Part shown: positions 8,190 to 16,375 of the stretch, in pieces
Layout: the number at the start of each line of letters is the position of its first letter
Numbering within the stretch: the first letter of the stretch is position 1
Origin: Candidatus Aminicenantota bacterium
GTDB lineage: Bacteria > Acidobacteriota > Aminicenantia > Aminicenantales > Saccharicenantaceae
Length of the DNA: 64,000 nt
Assembly: GCA_014360005.1 (NCBI GenBank)
Contig: JACIYI010000016.1
Span: forward strand, 1 to 64,000
Reading direction: 5' to 3'
Program-made: the position numbers and the translations under genes
Notes under the pieces: generated by a model
Told to the model about the DNA's origin: nothing
Database searches by the model: none
What the model saw: only the letters and a program-made list of their open reading frames with translations

Positions 8190-10484
8190 TTATTCTCCGG
8201 CAAAGGAAGTGATATTATACCTCAACTCTGATTTTTTGCTGAGCTGCCCGCTGCTGGCCACAACGCTGATGAGGTATTGACCCGGGGCCACTGGAAGCCA
8301 GGTCCAGGTATTATTCTTGGAAGCTTTCCTGACCAGCCGGTCGCGGCCGTCGGGAGTCCGGAGATAAAATGCATACCTGGGTTTTTCCAGGCCCGGAGCC
8401 AGGGCGGTAAATACTATCCTTCGTCCGGCCGGCTGCGGCGACTCTCTCGAAGGCCTGATGATAACCCGTGGCTCCTTTTTCAGGGCATAGACTAAGCTCA
8501 GGTCCTGACGGTAGTCATGACTGCCGGCCAGGAGCCAGTCGCCTATCCTGACCAGGTCCGTCTTTATTTCGAAGGTCAGAACAGTTTCAGATGTCTTCCG
8601 GCCTGTCTTCAGGTCCAGGCCGTACAAGATTTGGCCCGAAGGAATAATCAACTCCTCTTTCAGGATGGCCGGCCGACAACAGGCTCTGCCCGGCACCGTC
8701 TGCCACCAGAGAATATCACCAGCCGATTGTTTCAGCTTATAAATGATCCCGCCGGTGGTCAGCAGATAGAGATGGCGGCCATCAGAAAGCAGGTGTTGAA
8801 CCCGCTGGCTGCCCAGGTTAACTTCCCAGCAGATCTTTTTTCTGGACAAGTCAAAACATTTCACTTTTCCCGAGGTCGTGCTGAAGTAAATCTTTGGTCC
8901 CCAGGCCGGCAGGAAGGTCCCGAATTCATCCTGGAAGTCGTGTTGGTCTATTTTCCGGCCTGTCTCCAGGCTACACCTGAGGAGCCGCCCTGAAAGGCAG
9001 GGAACCAGAACCTCCGAACTGTAAATGATAAGCGGCCCGGAAAATTCCGCTGGAAGCTCCTGTTTCCAGAGTAATTCGGCCGTTTCAGTCGAGCGAGCTT
9101 CAAGACTTTTCTTAAAAGGCAAAAGCAGCCGGTTTCCGGACTCGGCCGGGGCCCCGGCCAGAGGTTCAGCCAGCTCCACCTGAGTTCCTGCCTTTATTCC
9201 AGAAGAACTCAGCCCCCACAGCTTCCCGTCAGAGACCAGCCAGAAGCCAGCTCTTCCCGGGACCGGTTTTTGCTCAAGTTTTATTTCCAGGAGGCCGGAG
9301 CCCTTCTTTTCCCCGGACTGAACTTCAATTAATTCGTAAGCCGGTTGATTATTTTCATAAAACCACCAGAGCCTGTCCCCATAAGGCACCAGATGATTGA
9401 CCCGGCCACGGGCAAAGTTGACCCAGCCCCTGGTCAAGGAAAACAGGTAACTCTCCTCCGGAGCTTGCCCCACAGCTCCCCTGCCCCCTTCATCCTTCCG
9501 GGTCTGGGGCCGGTTTATATTCTCAGCCGTTTGACGCGAGCCGGTGCCATCTGCTATCAGCCGGGATGGTCTCATCTCTTCCGGTTTATCAGGTGACTGA
9601 ACTGGAGCCAGGCTAAACGCTGTTTCTTTTCCGGCCGCTTGAATAACAGCTCGCTCCCTGTGCTTTTCTGGTTCTGACCGACCCGCTGAAAGAAGCTCAT
9701 CTATCCTGACCAGAGCGTAGCCCCGGGCAGTCAGTTCTTCTATTAGTTCCCCCAGCCGGAAATAGAACAGGTCGGTTCTCTCCGCTGCCGTCCCGAGATG
9801 GACCAATAGAATAAAACCGTTGAGTCCGTCCGGCGACCTGGTCTCGTATTCAAGCAGCTGGTTTAGAATTTCTTCAGACGAGCGATAATTGGGCTGGTCC
9901 GGAGTGGTGTAATCGGAGCTGGTTACAAGACCGGGAGTGAAATTTATCACTGCCACTCCAACCTCCGCGGCCCAGCCGGCGATTTCCTGGTTATACCATT
10001 CATAGGGTGGCATAAAATAGCGGGCCCGGTCTCTGCTCACCCCGAATTTTTCCAGCTCCAGGTAATTATTTGCCAGGTCGGTCATAAACTCTTCCTTCGT
10101 GACCAGGGTTTTCTGCCGGTCCTGCCAGTCGCAATAAAGAAGATGGCGGTCGGAATGAGGGCCCAGGTAATGTCCGTCCTCAACCATTTTCTCTATCCAG
10201 CCGCGGAATTCAGGTTGACGCAAAAAATTGCCGGTGAAGAAAAAAGAGGCTTTAAGCTTTCGCTGCCTTAATTCCGACAGGATGTATTCAGCCCCCTCCC
10301 CGTAATAATCCGCAGTAAAGACCAGAGCCAGCTGATTTCGGTCGCGGGGGCCACGAATTATCCCGCCCTGCTCCAGGGTCAGGGTCTGGGCCGAAATGAA
10401 ATCCGCTAAAAACAACACCACCAGGAATAAGCCGACCGATAAGGACGGAAGTCCTGCTCTTTTTCTAACTGGTGGCCTGGCCAT
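8190..10484 (-). CDS. Exported polysaccharide-deacetylase-like protein fused to a PQQ-type beta-propeller
   Basis: The 764-residue product starts with a signal peptide (1-32). Residues ~45-265 form a NodB-type deacetylase domain: motif 1 is FTADYYGEG, motif 2 is HSDRHLL, motif 3 is RYFMPPYEWYN, and LVHLG matches the late His motif. In classical members motif 1 is TFDDG; here the second Asp is replaced, so zinc binding or catalysis may differ. A related divergent subfamily (FTGHEFADG-like motif 1) exists in Bacteroidetes, as far as I recall. Residues ~330-700 contain repeating blades with PQQ-like features (GDILWWQTVPG, DLKTGRKTSE). The C-terminal ~60 residues form a small beta domain. It is likely periplasmic or surface-exposed and acts on, or senses, polysaccharide. 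Confidence 0.85.
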   Translation of the reverse strand: MARPPVRKRAGLPSLSVGLFLVVLFLADFISAQTLTLEQGGIIRGPRDRNQLALVFTADYYGEGAEYILSELRQRKLKASFFFTGNFLRQPEFRGWIEKMVEDGHYLGPHSDRHLLYCDWQDRQKTLVTKEEFMTDLANNYLELEKFGVSRDRARYFMPPYEWYNQEIAGWAAEVGVAVINFTPGLVTSSDYTTPDQPNYRSSEEILNQLLEYETRSPDGLNGFILLVHLGTAAERTDLFYFRLGELIEELTARGYALVRIDELLSAGRSEPEKHRERAVIQAAGKETAFSLAPVQSPDKPEEMRPSRLIADGTGSRQTAENINRPQTRKDEGGRGAVGQAPEESYLFSLTRGWVNFARGRVNHLVPYGDRLWWFYENNQPAYELIEVQSGEKKGSGLLEIKLEQKPVPGRAGFWLVSDGKLWGLSSSGIKAGTQVELAEPLAGAPAESGNRLLLPFKKSLEARSTETAELLWKQELPAEFSGPLIIYSSEVLVPCLSGRLLRCSLETGRKIDQHDFQDEFGTFLPAWGPKIYFSTTSGKVKCFDLSRKKICWEVNLGSQRVQHLLSDGRHLYLLTTGGIIYKLKQSAGDILWWQTVPGRACCRPAILKEELIIPSGQILYGLDLKTGRKTSETVLTFEIKTDLVRIGDWLLAGSHDYRQDLSLVYALKKEPRVIIRPSRESPQPAGRRIVFTALAPGLEKPRYAFYLRTPDGRDRLVRKASKNNTWTWLPVAPGQYLISVVASSGQLSKKSELRYNITSFAGE

Positions 10485-10524
10485 TGGTGCTTTGAAAAAT
10501 CATTGTAAATAAACCCGGCCGATT

Positions 10525-10803
10525 GTGCAAACTGTAAGCTTTACTTATCCTGTCCTTGTTGCTATCATTTTTCCAATGATTAACTACATTCTTCTTTATA
10601 AAATCAGGAAGCTGGTCAAGCAGATCCTGAAAGAAAAAATCGAGGACGGCGAGATCGCCACCACCCCTCGCTCCTGCCTGGGCTGTCTGGCTGATGAGAT
10701 CAGCTGGGAAATTTATTACCTTTTCAAGGAAAGAGAAGAACGGAAAAAAGAAGGCAGCCAACAGGCTGGGGAAGACAAAGAAGAACCAGAAGATAGTAAA
10801 TAA
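10525..10803 (+). CDS. Small single-pass membrane protein, hypothetical
   Basis: A 92-codon frame starting with GTG. Residues ~7-27 are a plausible transmembrane segment, followed by a basic amphipathic stretch and a highly charged C-terminal tail rich in Lys, Glu and Arg, the composition of a membrane-anchored cytoplasmic tail. No good ribosome site is present, and the start lies only 41 bases from the divergent deacetylase-like gene. The opposite-strand frame over the same bases (10465-10761) looks less protein-like. No family recognised. Confidence 0.4.
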   Translation: MQTVSFTYPVLVAIIFPMINYILLYKIRKLVKQILKEKIEDGEIATTPRSCLGCLADEISWEIYYLFKEREERKKEGSQQAGEDKEEPEDSK

Positions 10804-11118
10804 GCCCCACTTCGTCCTTACCCAATAACCATAACAGCAATAAATAGCTCCGCCTTTCCTGGCACGAAAAAATTTTAATACCTTGATAGTGCTGCCGAGT
10901 TTCCGGGGTAATTACCCCACCAAATCAAATGAGACTATCTGGAGAGGATTCATTTCTGCCTGAACCAGGAGGACCCGGTCCTGTAACTTTCGCCAGTCCA
11001 CCTGAATTGAATTTACTAAAAAGACTGGCATCCGCTGGCCACGACCAAGCCAGGCCGATCAGAGCCGAGTACAGCACCTGGAACTGTGCCTGGCCGAATT
11101 CTTAAATCACCCTGCCGG
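10804..11118. other. Intergenic region before rarA terminus
   Basis: About 315 bases between the small plus-strand frame and the convergent end of rarA. I see no open frame with coding character, no RNA gene and no clear terminator hairpin. Confidence 0.5.
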
Positions 11119-12450
11119 TCAGTCTTCCTGGCCTGACTTGTCCCGACGGATTTTTTCCTTAAGAGCTTCCCACCAGTCTATACGCTTCTTGATTTCTTTC
11201 TCGAAGCCCAGGTTGCCAGGCTGGTAATACTTTCGTCCTCGCAGCCGCTCCGGGAAAGTCTCCATGTCAGTCGTTGACAGCGGATGGTCATGAGCGTACT
11301 GGTAGGCCTGGCCGTAGCCTATTTCTTTCATCAGTGGAGTCACCGGGTTGCGGATGTGCAGAGGCACCGGTTCATAGGGACTTTCCTCAACTTCTTTCAT
11401 GGCCTGACCGAAGGCCACATAAATACGGTTGCTCTTGGGAGCCGAAGCCAGGTAGACCACAGCTTCGGCCAGGGCCAGTTCCCCTTCTGGTGAGCCCAGA
11501 AAATCGTAGGCCTCCTTGGCCCTCAGGGCCACGGCCAGGGCCTGGGGGTCGGCTAACCCGATATCTTCCGAAGCAAACCGCACCAGGCGCCGGGCTATGT
11601 ACAGCGGGTCTTCCCCGGCATAGAGCATCCGGGCCAGCCAGTAAAGGGAAGCATCCACGTCGGAGTTTCGCAGGCTCTTGTGCAGGGCGGAAATCAGGTT
11701 AAAATGCTCTTCCCCGGCCTTGTCATAGAGCAGAATCCGTTTCTGCAGGGCCTCTTCCACTTCCCGGGTCGTGATTTCCTTCCCGCGGGTCAGGCTGGCG
11801 GCGATTTCCAGGGCATTCAGCACCCGGCGGGCATCACCGTTGGACTGTTCGAGAAGCAGCCTGACGGCTTCATCGTTTATCCTGAGACGGAGCTGGCCCA
11901 GACCGTTGACCTCGTCGGTCAGGGCATCTTCTATAATCTTTCTCAGGGCTGTTTCCTCCAGCGGCTTCAAGACCAGCACTTTGGTCCGGGAGAGCAGGGG
12001 GGCAATAACCTCAAAAGAAGGATTTTCGGTGGTGGAGCCAAAGAGAATGACATCTCCCCTTTCGACATATGGCAGAAAAGCCGATTGCTGAGCCTTGTTG
12101 AAGCGGTGGATTTCATCAATGAAAATAATTATAGGTTTGCCGTAGAGCCTTTTCTGCTGCTCGGCCTGAGCCATGACTTCCTTGATTTCTTTTATCCCGG
12201 AAAGAACCGCGCTGTAGAACAGACAGGTCAGGTCAAAGTGGCGAGCCAGCATCATTCCCAGGGTGGTCTTGCCAGAACCGGGCGGTCCCCAGAAGATGAT
12301 GGACACCAGGTGCCCCGAATCAATCAGTTCAGTCAGAATTTTCCCCGGGCCCAGGAGATGCTCCTGGCCGTAGAAACGGTCAAAGGTCTGGGGTCTCATC
12401 CTCTCGGCTAAAGGAATGTGCTGGCTGTCGGGTCTGTCGGCTTTTTTCAT
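11119..12450 (-). CDS. rarA: Replication-associated recombination protein A (AAA+ ATPase)
   Basis: Member of the RarA/MgsA/WRNIP1 clamp-loader-like AAA+ family, which acts at stalled or gapped replication forks together with SSB. The 443-residue length is typical. Walker A GPPGSGKTT is at ~55-63 with Lys61. Walker B plus the family hallmark FIDEIHRFNKAQQ is at ~110-122. GSTTENPSFEV (sensor 1) and the C-terminal tetramerisation region (HIRNPVTPLM, YAHDHP) are all intact. ATG at 12450 is preceded by AAGGT. A TATAAT-like hexamer lies upstream in the divergent spacer, but without a convincing -35. Confidence 0.95.
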   Translation of the reverse strand: MKKADRPDSQHIPLAERMRPQTFDRFYGQEHLLGPGKILTELIDSGHLVSIIFWGPPGSGKTTLGMMLARHFDLTCLFYSAVLSGIKEIKEVMAQAEQQKRLYGKPIIIFIDEIHRFNKAQQSAFLPYVERGDVILFGSTTENPSFEVIAPLLSRTKVLVLKPLEETALRKIIEDALTDEVNGLGQLRLRINDEAVRLLLEQSNGDARRVLNALEIAASLTRGKEITTREVEEALQKRILLYDKAGEEHFNLISALHKSLRNSDVDASLYWLARMLYAGEDPLYIARRLVRFASEDIGLADPQALAVALRAKEAYDFLGSPEGELALAEAVVYLASAPKSNRIYVAFGQAMKEVEESPYEPVPLHIRNPVTPLMKEIGYGQAYQYAHDHPLSTTDMETFPERLRGRKYYQPGNLGFEKEIKKRIDWWEALKEKIRRDKSGQED

Positions 12451-12635
12451 GACCTTGCCTGAAAATTATTTAAACCGGCTGCTATCCGGGCGCTCTTATT
12501 ATATTATCATCGGCCAGGTTTTCATAGCCGCAGCAGGTTTTACCGGCCTATACACCAGGTCCAAAACCTGCCGGAAACGTAATAACTCTTTTTATTAAAG
12601 GCTAATTTCATTAAAATATCCTTCAGGAGCAAGTG

Positions 12636-13535
12636 ATGAAGAAAAAACAGTTTGGACCAGCCTTCAAACCAGCAATCGGTGCGATTCTGACCGTTCTGCT
12701 GACCCTGATTTTTTTGGCCAGCCTGGCTCTGGCCCAGGGCCGTCCGCGGGGTTATCTATTTATCATCGGCGGCGGCACCAGGCCGGAACCGATGATGAAG
12801 CGTTTCGTGGACCTGGCCAGCCGGGCCGGAACTGGCCGAATTGTGGTCCTGCCGATGGCCAGCGCCACCCCCGACGAGACCGGGCGTAGGCTGGTAGAAG
12901 AATTTAAGCAGCTCGGAGCCAAAGAAGTTGCCTATTACAACTTCAGCCGCAAAGAAGCTGAAAATTATTCCAACGCCAGGCTGCTGGCCGAAAGCGGCGG
13001 GATCTTTTTCTCTGGCGGCGTCCAGACCAGGATTACCGAGGCCATCCTGGATACGCCCATCCATAACATGATTAAAGAACTTTACCAGAAAGGGGCGGTT
13101 ATTGGCGGAACGAGCGCCGGGGCAGCCGCAATGAGCGAGTTGATGATTACTGGCGACGAGGCCAGAAAGCCAGAAGAAGGTCATGAATTCGAGACAATAG
13201 AAGCCGGGAACGTAATAGTGGCTCGGGGTCTGGGTCTGATCAAATCGGCCATCATCGACCAGCATTTCGCCACCCGCAAGAGGCACAACCGCCTGATCAG
13301 CCTGATAGCCGGCCATCCGGAACTGGTGGGCGTGGGTATTGATGAAGCCACGGCCATCATCGTCAACCCGAATGAAACCTTTGAAGTGGTCGGCTACAAG
13401 AATGTAATTGTTTATGATTCCGGGCGAGCTCAGGTCGAAGTTCGCGGCGATAAAGCCCTGTCTATCCGGGGAATGCTGATGCACGTCCTGCTGGAAGGCG
13501 AGCGCTTTGACCTGAAGAAGAGGCGGCCGTTTTGA
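12636..13535 (+). CDS. Secreted cyanophycinase-like peptidase (family S51)
   Basis: Product of ~299 residues with a Sec signal peptide ending near ALAQG. The S51 fold is recognisable: IIGGGTRPE at the N terminus, VVLPMASATPD, FFSGGVQTR, and the nucleophile elbow GGTSAGAAAM with the catalytic Ser at ~160. DQHFATRKRHNRL and GIDEATAIIV follow, as in cyanophycinases. Family enzymes cut multi-L-arginyl-poly-L-aspartate into beta-Asp-Arg dipeptides; the signal peptide implies use of external polymer. The frame opens with GTG ATG; I prefer the ATG at 12636, because CAGGAGC lies at the correct spacing. No cyanophycin synthetase is visible in this window, which supports a scavenging role. Confidence 0.88.
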   Translation: MKKKQFGPAFKPAIGAILTVLLTLIFLASLALAQGRPRGYLFIIGGGTRPEPMMKRFVDLASRAGTGRIVVLPMASATPDETGRRLVEEFKQLGAKEVAYYNFSRKEAENYSNARLLAESGGIFFSGGVQTRITEAILDTPIHNMIKELYQKGAVIGGTSAGAAAMSELMITGDEARKPEEGHEFETIEAGNVIVARGLGLIKSAIIDQHFATRKRHNRLISLIAGHPELVGVGIDEATAIIVNPNETFEVVGYKNVIVYDSGRAQVEVRGDKALSIRGMLMHVLLEGERFDLKKRRPF

Positions 13536-13617
13536 GCCACAACCAGGGGTCAGGGCCAGGCCTGATGGTTCTTGACGGCCCGGCGGCTAAGTGTTAATGT
13601 TTTGAGGACATCTACTC

Positions 13618-14004
13618 ATGACCCAGGAACAGAAAGCCAACAGCCTGCGAGAAGCCATAAACAAGAAATTGATCTTCTCCCTGGAAGAAGTCTGCCGCCT
13701 GCTGAAAATCAGCCCGGAGACAGTCAGGGAATGGGAAAAGGAATTCCCCCTGTTTTACGCTGGACAGACCGCCGGCGGCAAAAAGATTTACCGTCAGAAG
13801 GATGTGCTGATAATCCTGCGCCTTAAAGAGCTCCTGGAAGAAAATACTCTGACCAGTGCCGGCATCAGAAGAAAGGTCGAAGAGGAATTCGGCTTCAAGA
13901 CCGATAAGATTCCGCCGGAAAAGCTCTATTCGGCCTTAGCCCAGATTAAGGAAGAGCTGGCCGAAATTCTCCAGACCCTTGAAAAAAAAGGCAAAAAAGG
14001 TTAA
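13618..14004 (+). CDS. MerR-like helix-turn-helix regulator
   Basis: A 128-residue protein. Residues ~19-85 form a winged HTH of the MerR type: FSLEEVCRLLKIS, then ETVREWEKEFP, then KIYRQKDVLIILRLKELL. A C-terminal helix (SALAQIKEELAEILQTLEKK) is a probable dimerisation coiled coil. There are no cysteines, so a metal-sensing role is unlikely. The gene is 82 bases downstream of the cyanophycinase gene on the same strand and just ahead of tRNA-Pro. In many bacteria a MerR-like protein of this size is a housekeeping regulator encoded near tRNA or ihf genes; the target here is unknown. Confidence 0.8.
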   Translation: MTQEQKANSLREAINKKLIFSLEEVCRLLKISPETVREWEKEFPLFYAGQTAGGKKIYRQKDVLIILRLKELLEENTLTSAGIRRKVEEEFGFKTDKIPPEKLYSALAQIKEELAEILQTLEKKGKKG

Positions 14005-14027
14005 ATTAATTTACCCTTATCACCAAT

Positions 14028-14101
14028 CGGGACGTGGCGCAGCCTGGTAGCGCACATGCTTGGGGTGCATGGGGTCAGCGGTTCAAATCCGCTCGTCCCG
14101 A
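14028..14101 (+). tRNA. tRNA-Pro (anticodon GGG)
   Basis: Folds as a complete cloverleaf. The acceptor stem pairs CGGGACG with CGTCCCG plus an A discriminator. The D arm is GCGC...GCGC. The anticodon stem is CATGC/GCATG around the loop TTGGGGT. The T arm is AGCGG-TTCAAAT-CCGCT. Anticodon GGG reads CCC and CCU Pro codons. CCA is not encoded. A run of T residues follows immediately. Confidence 0.95.
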
Positions 14102-14206
14102 TTTTTTTTATTTGGCCAGCCGTCATAAAGGAAAATCAGAAAATTCCGGTATCCTGCCCTAACTCCAAGCAGCAGTGTTATGAGAATGTCGGTCAGGTCG
14201 GTCTTG

Positions 14207-14401
14207 CTACAGGGTGTTGATTTTAAGAATCGTGTAGATACCGCAATACCTGGTGACGGCGGTCAAGACCAGGATCAACCCCAGGATGATTAAAATCCAG
14301 CGTAAGACCTTGCCGGTTTTTACCCTGAGAACCGGGGTCAGGTGGATAAAGACCCAGCCCACGATAAAACGAATCAGGGCGTCAGTCAGTCCGACGTTCA
14401 T
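14207..14401 (-). CDS. Small inner-membrane protein, DUF2892 (YgaP-like) family
   Basis: 64 residues beginning MNVGLTDALIRFIVG, the typical opening of DUF2892 proteins. Two hydrophobic helices (~8-28 and ~34-52) are separated by a short basic turn (RVKTGKVLRW). A strong AAGGAGGG ribosome site precedes the ATG. The family is membrane-embedded and sometimes fused to rhodanese domains; its role is unknown. It stands alone between tRNA-Pro and surE. Confidence 0.8.
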   Translation of the reverse strand: MNVGLTDALIRFIVGWVFIHLTPVLRVKTGKVLRWILIILGLILVLTAVTRYCGIYTILKINTL

Positions 14402-14669
14402 TTTGCCCTCCTTATTTATAAGTTCTTAAAATCTTAACTCTTAAATTATCCCTCTCATTTTAAGAAGCTTATCACAAAATTTTATTAATGAATTTGAAAT
14501 AAAGCAACTGTTTTATCAGCCAGAAATGTAAACTTCCGCCCGGCTGCTTCCTCTTTGGGCCTAAGGAAGGTAAATCAACCTGTCTTCAAACCCCACTTAT
14601 AGATAATTGCAGTCATTTCTTCTATAATAAACAGAAATTGGACTGAATGGCTAAACACAGCAGGAGAAC

Positions 14670-15503
14670 ATGGCCCTTAAAAGAAAGAGAGAGCAACCCC
14701 TGTTTCTACTGACCAATGACGATGGTTATTTTTCCCCGGGAATCACCGCCCTGGCCGAGGAGCTGGGCCAGATGGGGCAGGTTTACATCATTGCTCCCGA
14801 CCGGGAAAAGAGTTCCATTTCCCTGGCCCTGACCCTGCGCCGGCCGCTGCGGGCTGAAAAAATTGACAGGAATACCTATGCCGTGGACGGCACTCCGGCT
14901 GACTGTGTCTACATCGCCCTGCGACACATCCTTCCCCGGCAGCCAGACCTGCTGATTTCCGGTATTAACAGAGGGGCCAACCTCGGTTGCCAGGACGTTT
15001 CTTATTCAGGGACGGTAGCTGCCGCCCTGCAGGGAACTTTCATGGGCATCCCTTCCCTGGCCGTTTCTCATTTAGGAAGACGAACCAAAAACGGCAGCTT
15101 CTATGATTTTAAGGGCGCGGCTTCTCTGGTCAGGCCCATAGTTGAGTCCATCCTGCAGAACGGTCTGCCCCGCCGGGTCTATCTCAACATCAACATCCCC
15201 CCGCTTCCGGTTAAAGGTATTAAGATTACCCGCCTGGGAGAAAAACGCTATTCACCAGAGCTGGTCAGAAAAAGGGACCCGCGGGGAAAAACTTATTTCT
15301 GGATTGGCGTGGGCCACCCCAAAGCAGTTGGCCCCAAAGATTCGGATGTCCAGGTGGTGGACCGGGGCTGGGTGTCTGTCACTCCGCTGCAGATAGACCG
15401 GACGGCCCATCCGCTCCTGGGCCACAGGCTTCTGGAAAGCCTGAAAAATTGCTGGCCGCCGGAAAAATCCCGTATAAATAATCGTATAAAGAAAAAGAGT
15501 TGA
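14670..15503 (+). CDS. surE: 5'/3'-nucleotidase SurE
   Basis: Survival protein SurE, a metal-dependent nucleoside monophosphate phosphatase. The signature TNDDGYFSPGI near residues 15-25 provides the metal-binding DD pair. Further conserved parts are APDREKSSIS, the ISGINRGANLG loop with its metal-binding Asn, and DVSYSGTVAAA. The length of 277 residues is slightly long because of a basic C-terminal tail. ATG at 14670 follows CAGGAGAAC. A TATAAT hexamer lies about 45 bases upstream, without a good -35. It converges with the DedA gene, 21 bases apart. Confidence 0.95.
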   Translation: MALKRKREQPLFLLTNDDGYFSPGITALAEELGQMGQVYIIAPDREKSSISLALTLRRPLRAEKIDRNTYAVDGTPADCVYIALRHILPRQPDLLISGINRGANLGCQDVSYSGTVAAALQGTFMGIPSLAVSHLGRRTKNGSFYDFKGAASLVRPIVESILQNGLPRRVYLNINIPPLPVKGIKITRLGEKRYSPELVRKRDPRGKTYFWIGVGHPKAVGPKDSDVQVVDRGWVSVTPLQIDRTAHPLLGHRLLESLKNCWPPEKSRINNRIKKKS

Positions 15504-15524
15504 GGCCCGGCCCTGAAGCCTGAA

Positions 15525-16193
15525 TCAGCCGGTTTGGCTGTCGCGGCCAGTTTTCTTCTGTCCTTTTTTTCTCAGGGCGCTGATGGCCGTCGGGACTACC
15601 GAGATCAAGATAATGGCCACTATCACCAGGGAAAAATTGTTTTTGATTACCGGAACGTTGCCGAAGAAATATCCGCCGAACAGAAAAAGCGAAACCCAGA
15701 GAATGCTGCCAGCCAGGCTGTAGACCAGAAATCTGGCGTAGGTCATCCGACCTATCCCGGCCACAAAAGGGGCAAAGGTCCGGATAAAAGGCATGAACCG
15801 GGCCACGATAATGGTCAGGCTGCCATACTTCTCATAAAAGCGGTGCGTCTTATCCAGGTATTCTTTATTAAAAAACCGGCTTTTTTCTTTCTTGAACACC
15901 CCCGGCCCGACCTTGGAGCCAATCCAGTAGTTGGTGATATTACCTAAAAAGGCGGCCAGGGACAGGAGCAGGAAAAGCCCCCAGATATTTAAGTTGCCGA
16001 TGGCCGCCAGGGCCCCGACCGCAAACAGCAGCGAGTCGCCCGGGAAAAAGGGAGTCACCACAAACCCGGTCTCCGAGAAAATGACCGTAAAGAGGATGAG
16101 GTAAGTCCACAGACCATACTGGTTGATGATGTCCACGACATAGCGGTCCAGGTGGATGGCTATGTCAAACAGCCTCTTGACTAAATCTATCAA
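15525..16193 (-). CDS. DedA-family membrane protein
   Basis: About 222 residues of the DedA/SNARE-associated family, integral membrane proteins linked to lipid carrier (undecaprenyl phosphate) translocation and membrane homeostasis. Family hallmarks are FSETGFVVTPFFPGDSLL, GNITNYWIG, and the FMPFIRTFAPFVAGIGRM region with its conserved Arg. Five or six hydrophobic segments are visible. The frame stays open upstream to 16448, but that would run into the start of the divergent radical SAM gene and gives a non-family N terminus. I set the start at TTG 16193, with AAGGA upstream and the usual opening LIDLVKRLFDIAIHLD. The C terminus is basic. Confidence 0.88.
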   Translation of the reverse strand: MIDLVKRLFDIAIHLDRYVVDIINQYGLWTYLILFTVIFSETGFVVTPFFPGDSLLFAVGALAAIGNLNIWGLFLLLSLAAFLGNITNYWIGSKVGPGVFKKEKSRFFNKEYLDKTHRFYEKYGSLTIIVARFMPFIRTFAPFVAGIGRMTYARFLVYSLAGSILWVSLFLFGGYFFGNVPVIKNNFSLVIVAIILISVVPTAISALRKKGQKKTGRDSQTG

Positions 16194-16375
16194 TGGTCGT
16201 CCTTCCCCGTCTGCCGGGACCAATTTTTTAAGGAAATTAACTATACTTTTTTTTTGCCAAGCTGACAAGCAATTTATCAGGCTAAAAAATCCTGTAAAAG
16301 AGCTGCTGGCTTCTGCCTGTCTATCGGGCTGCCATCCGACCCAGGCTCTGGTATAATGAGCCTGGAAAATTGTAG

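Noticed and set aside
10465..10761. 98-codon minus-strand frame opposite the small membrane protein
   Set aside because: Composition looks like the reverse complement of a Lys/Glu-rich frame (Phe runs), and it overlaps the start of the deacetylase-like gene.
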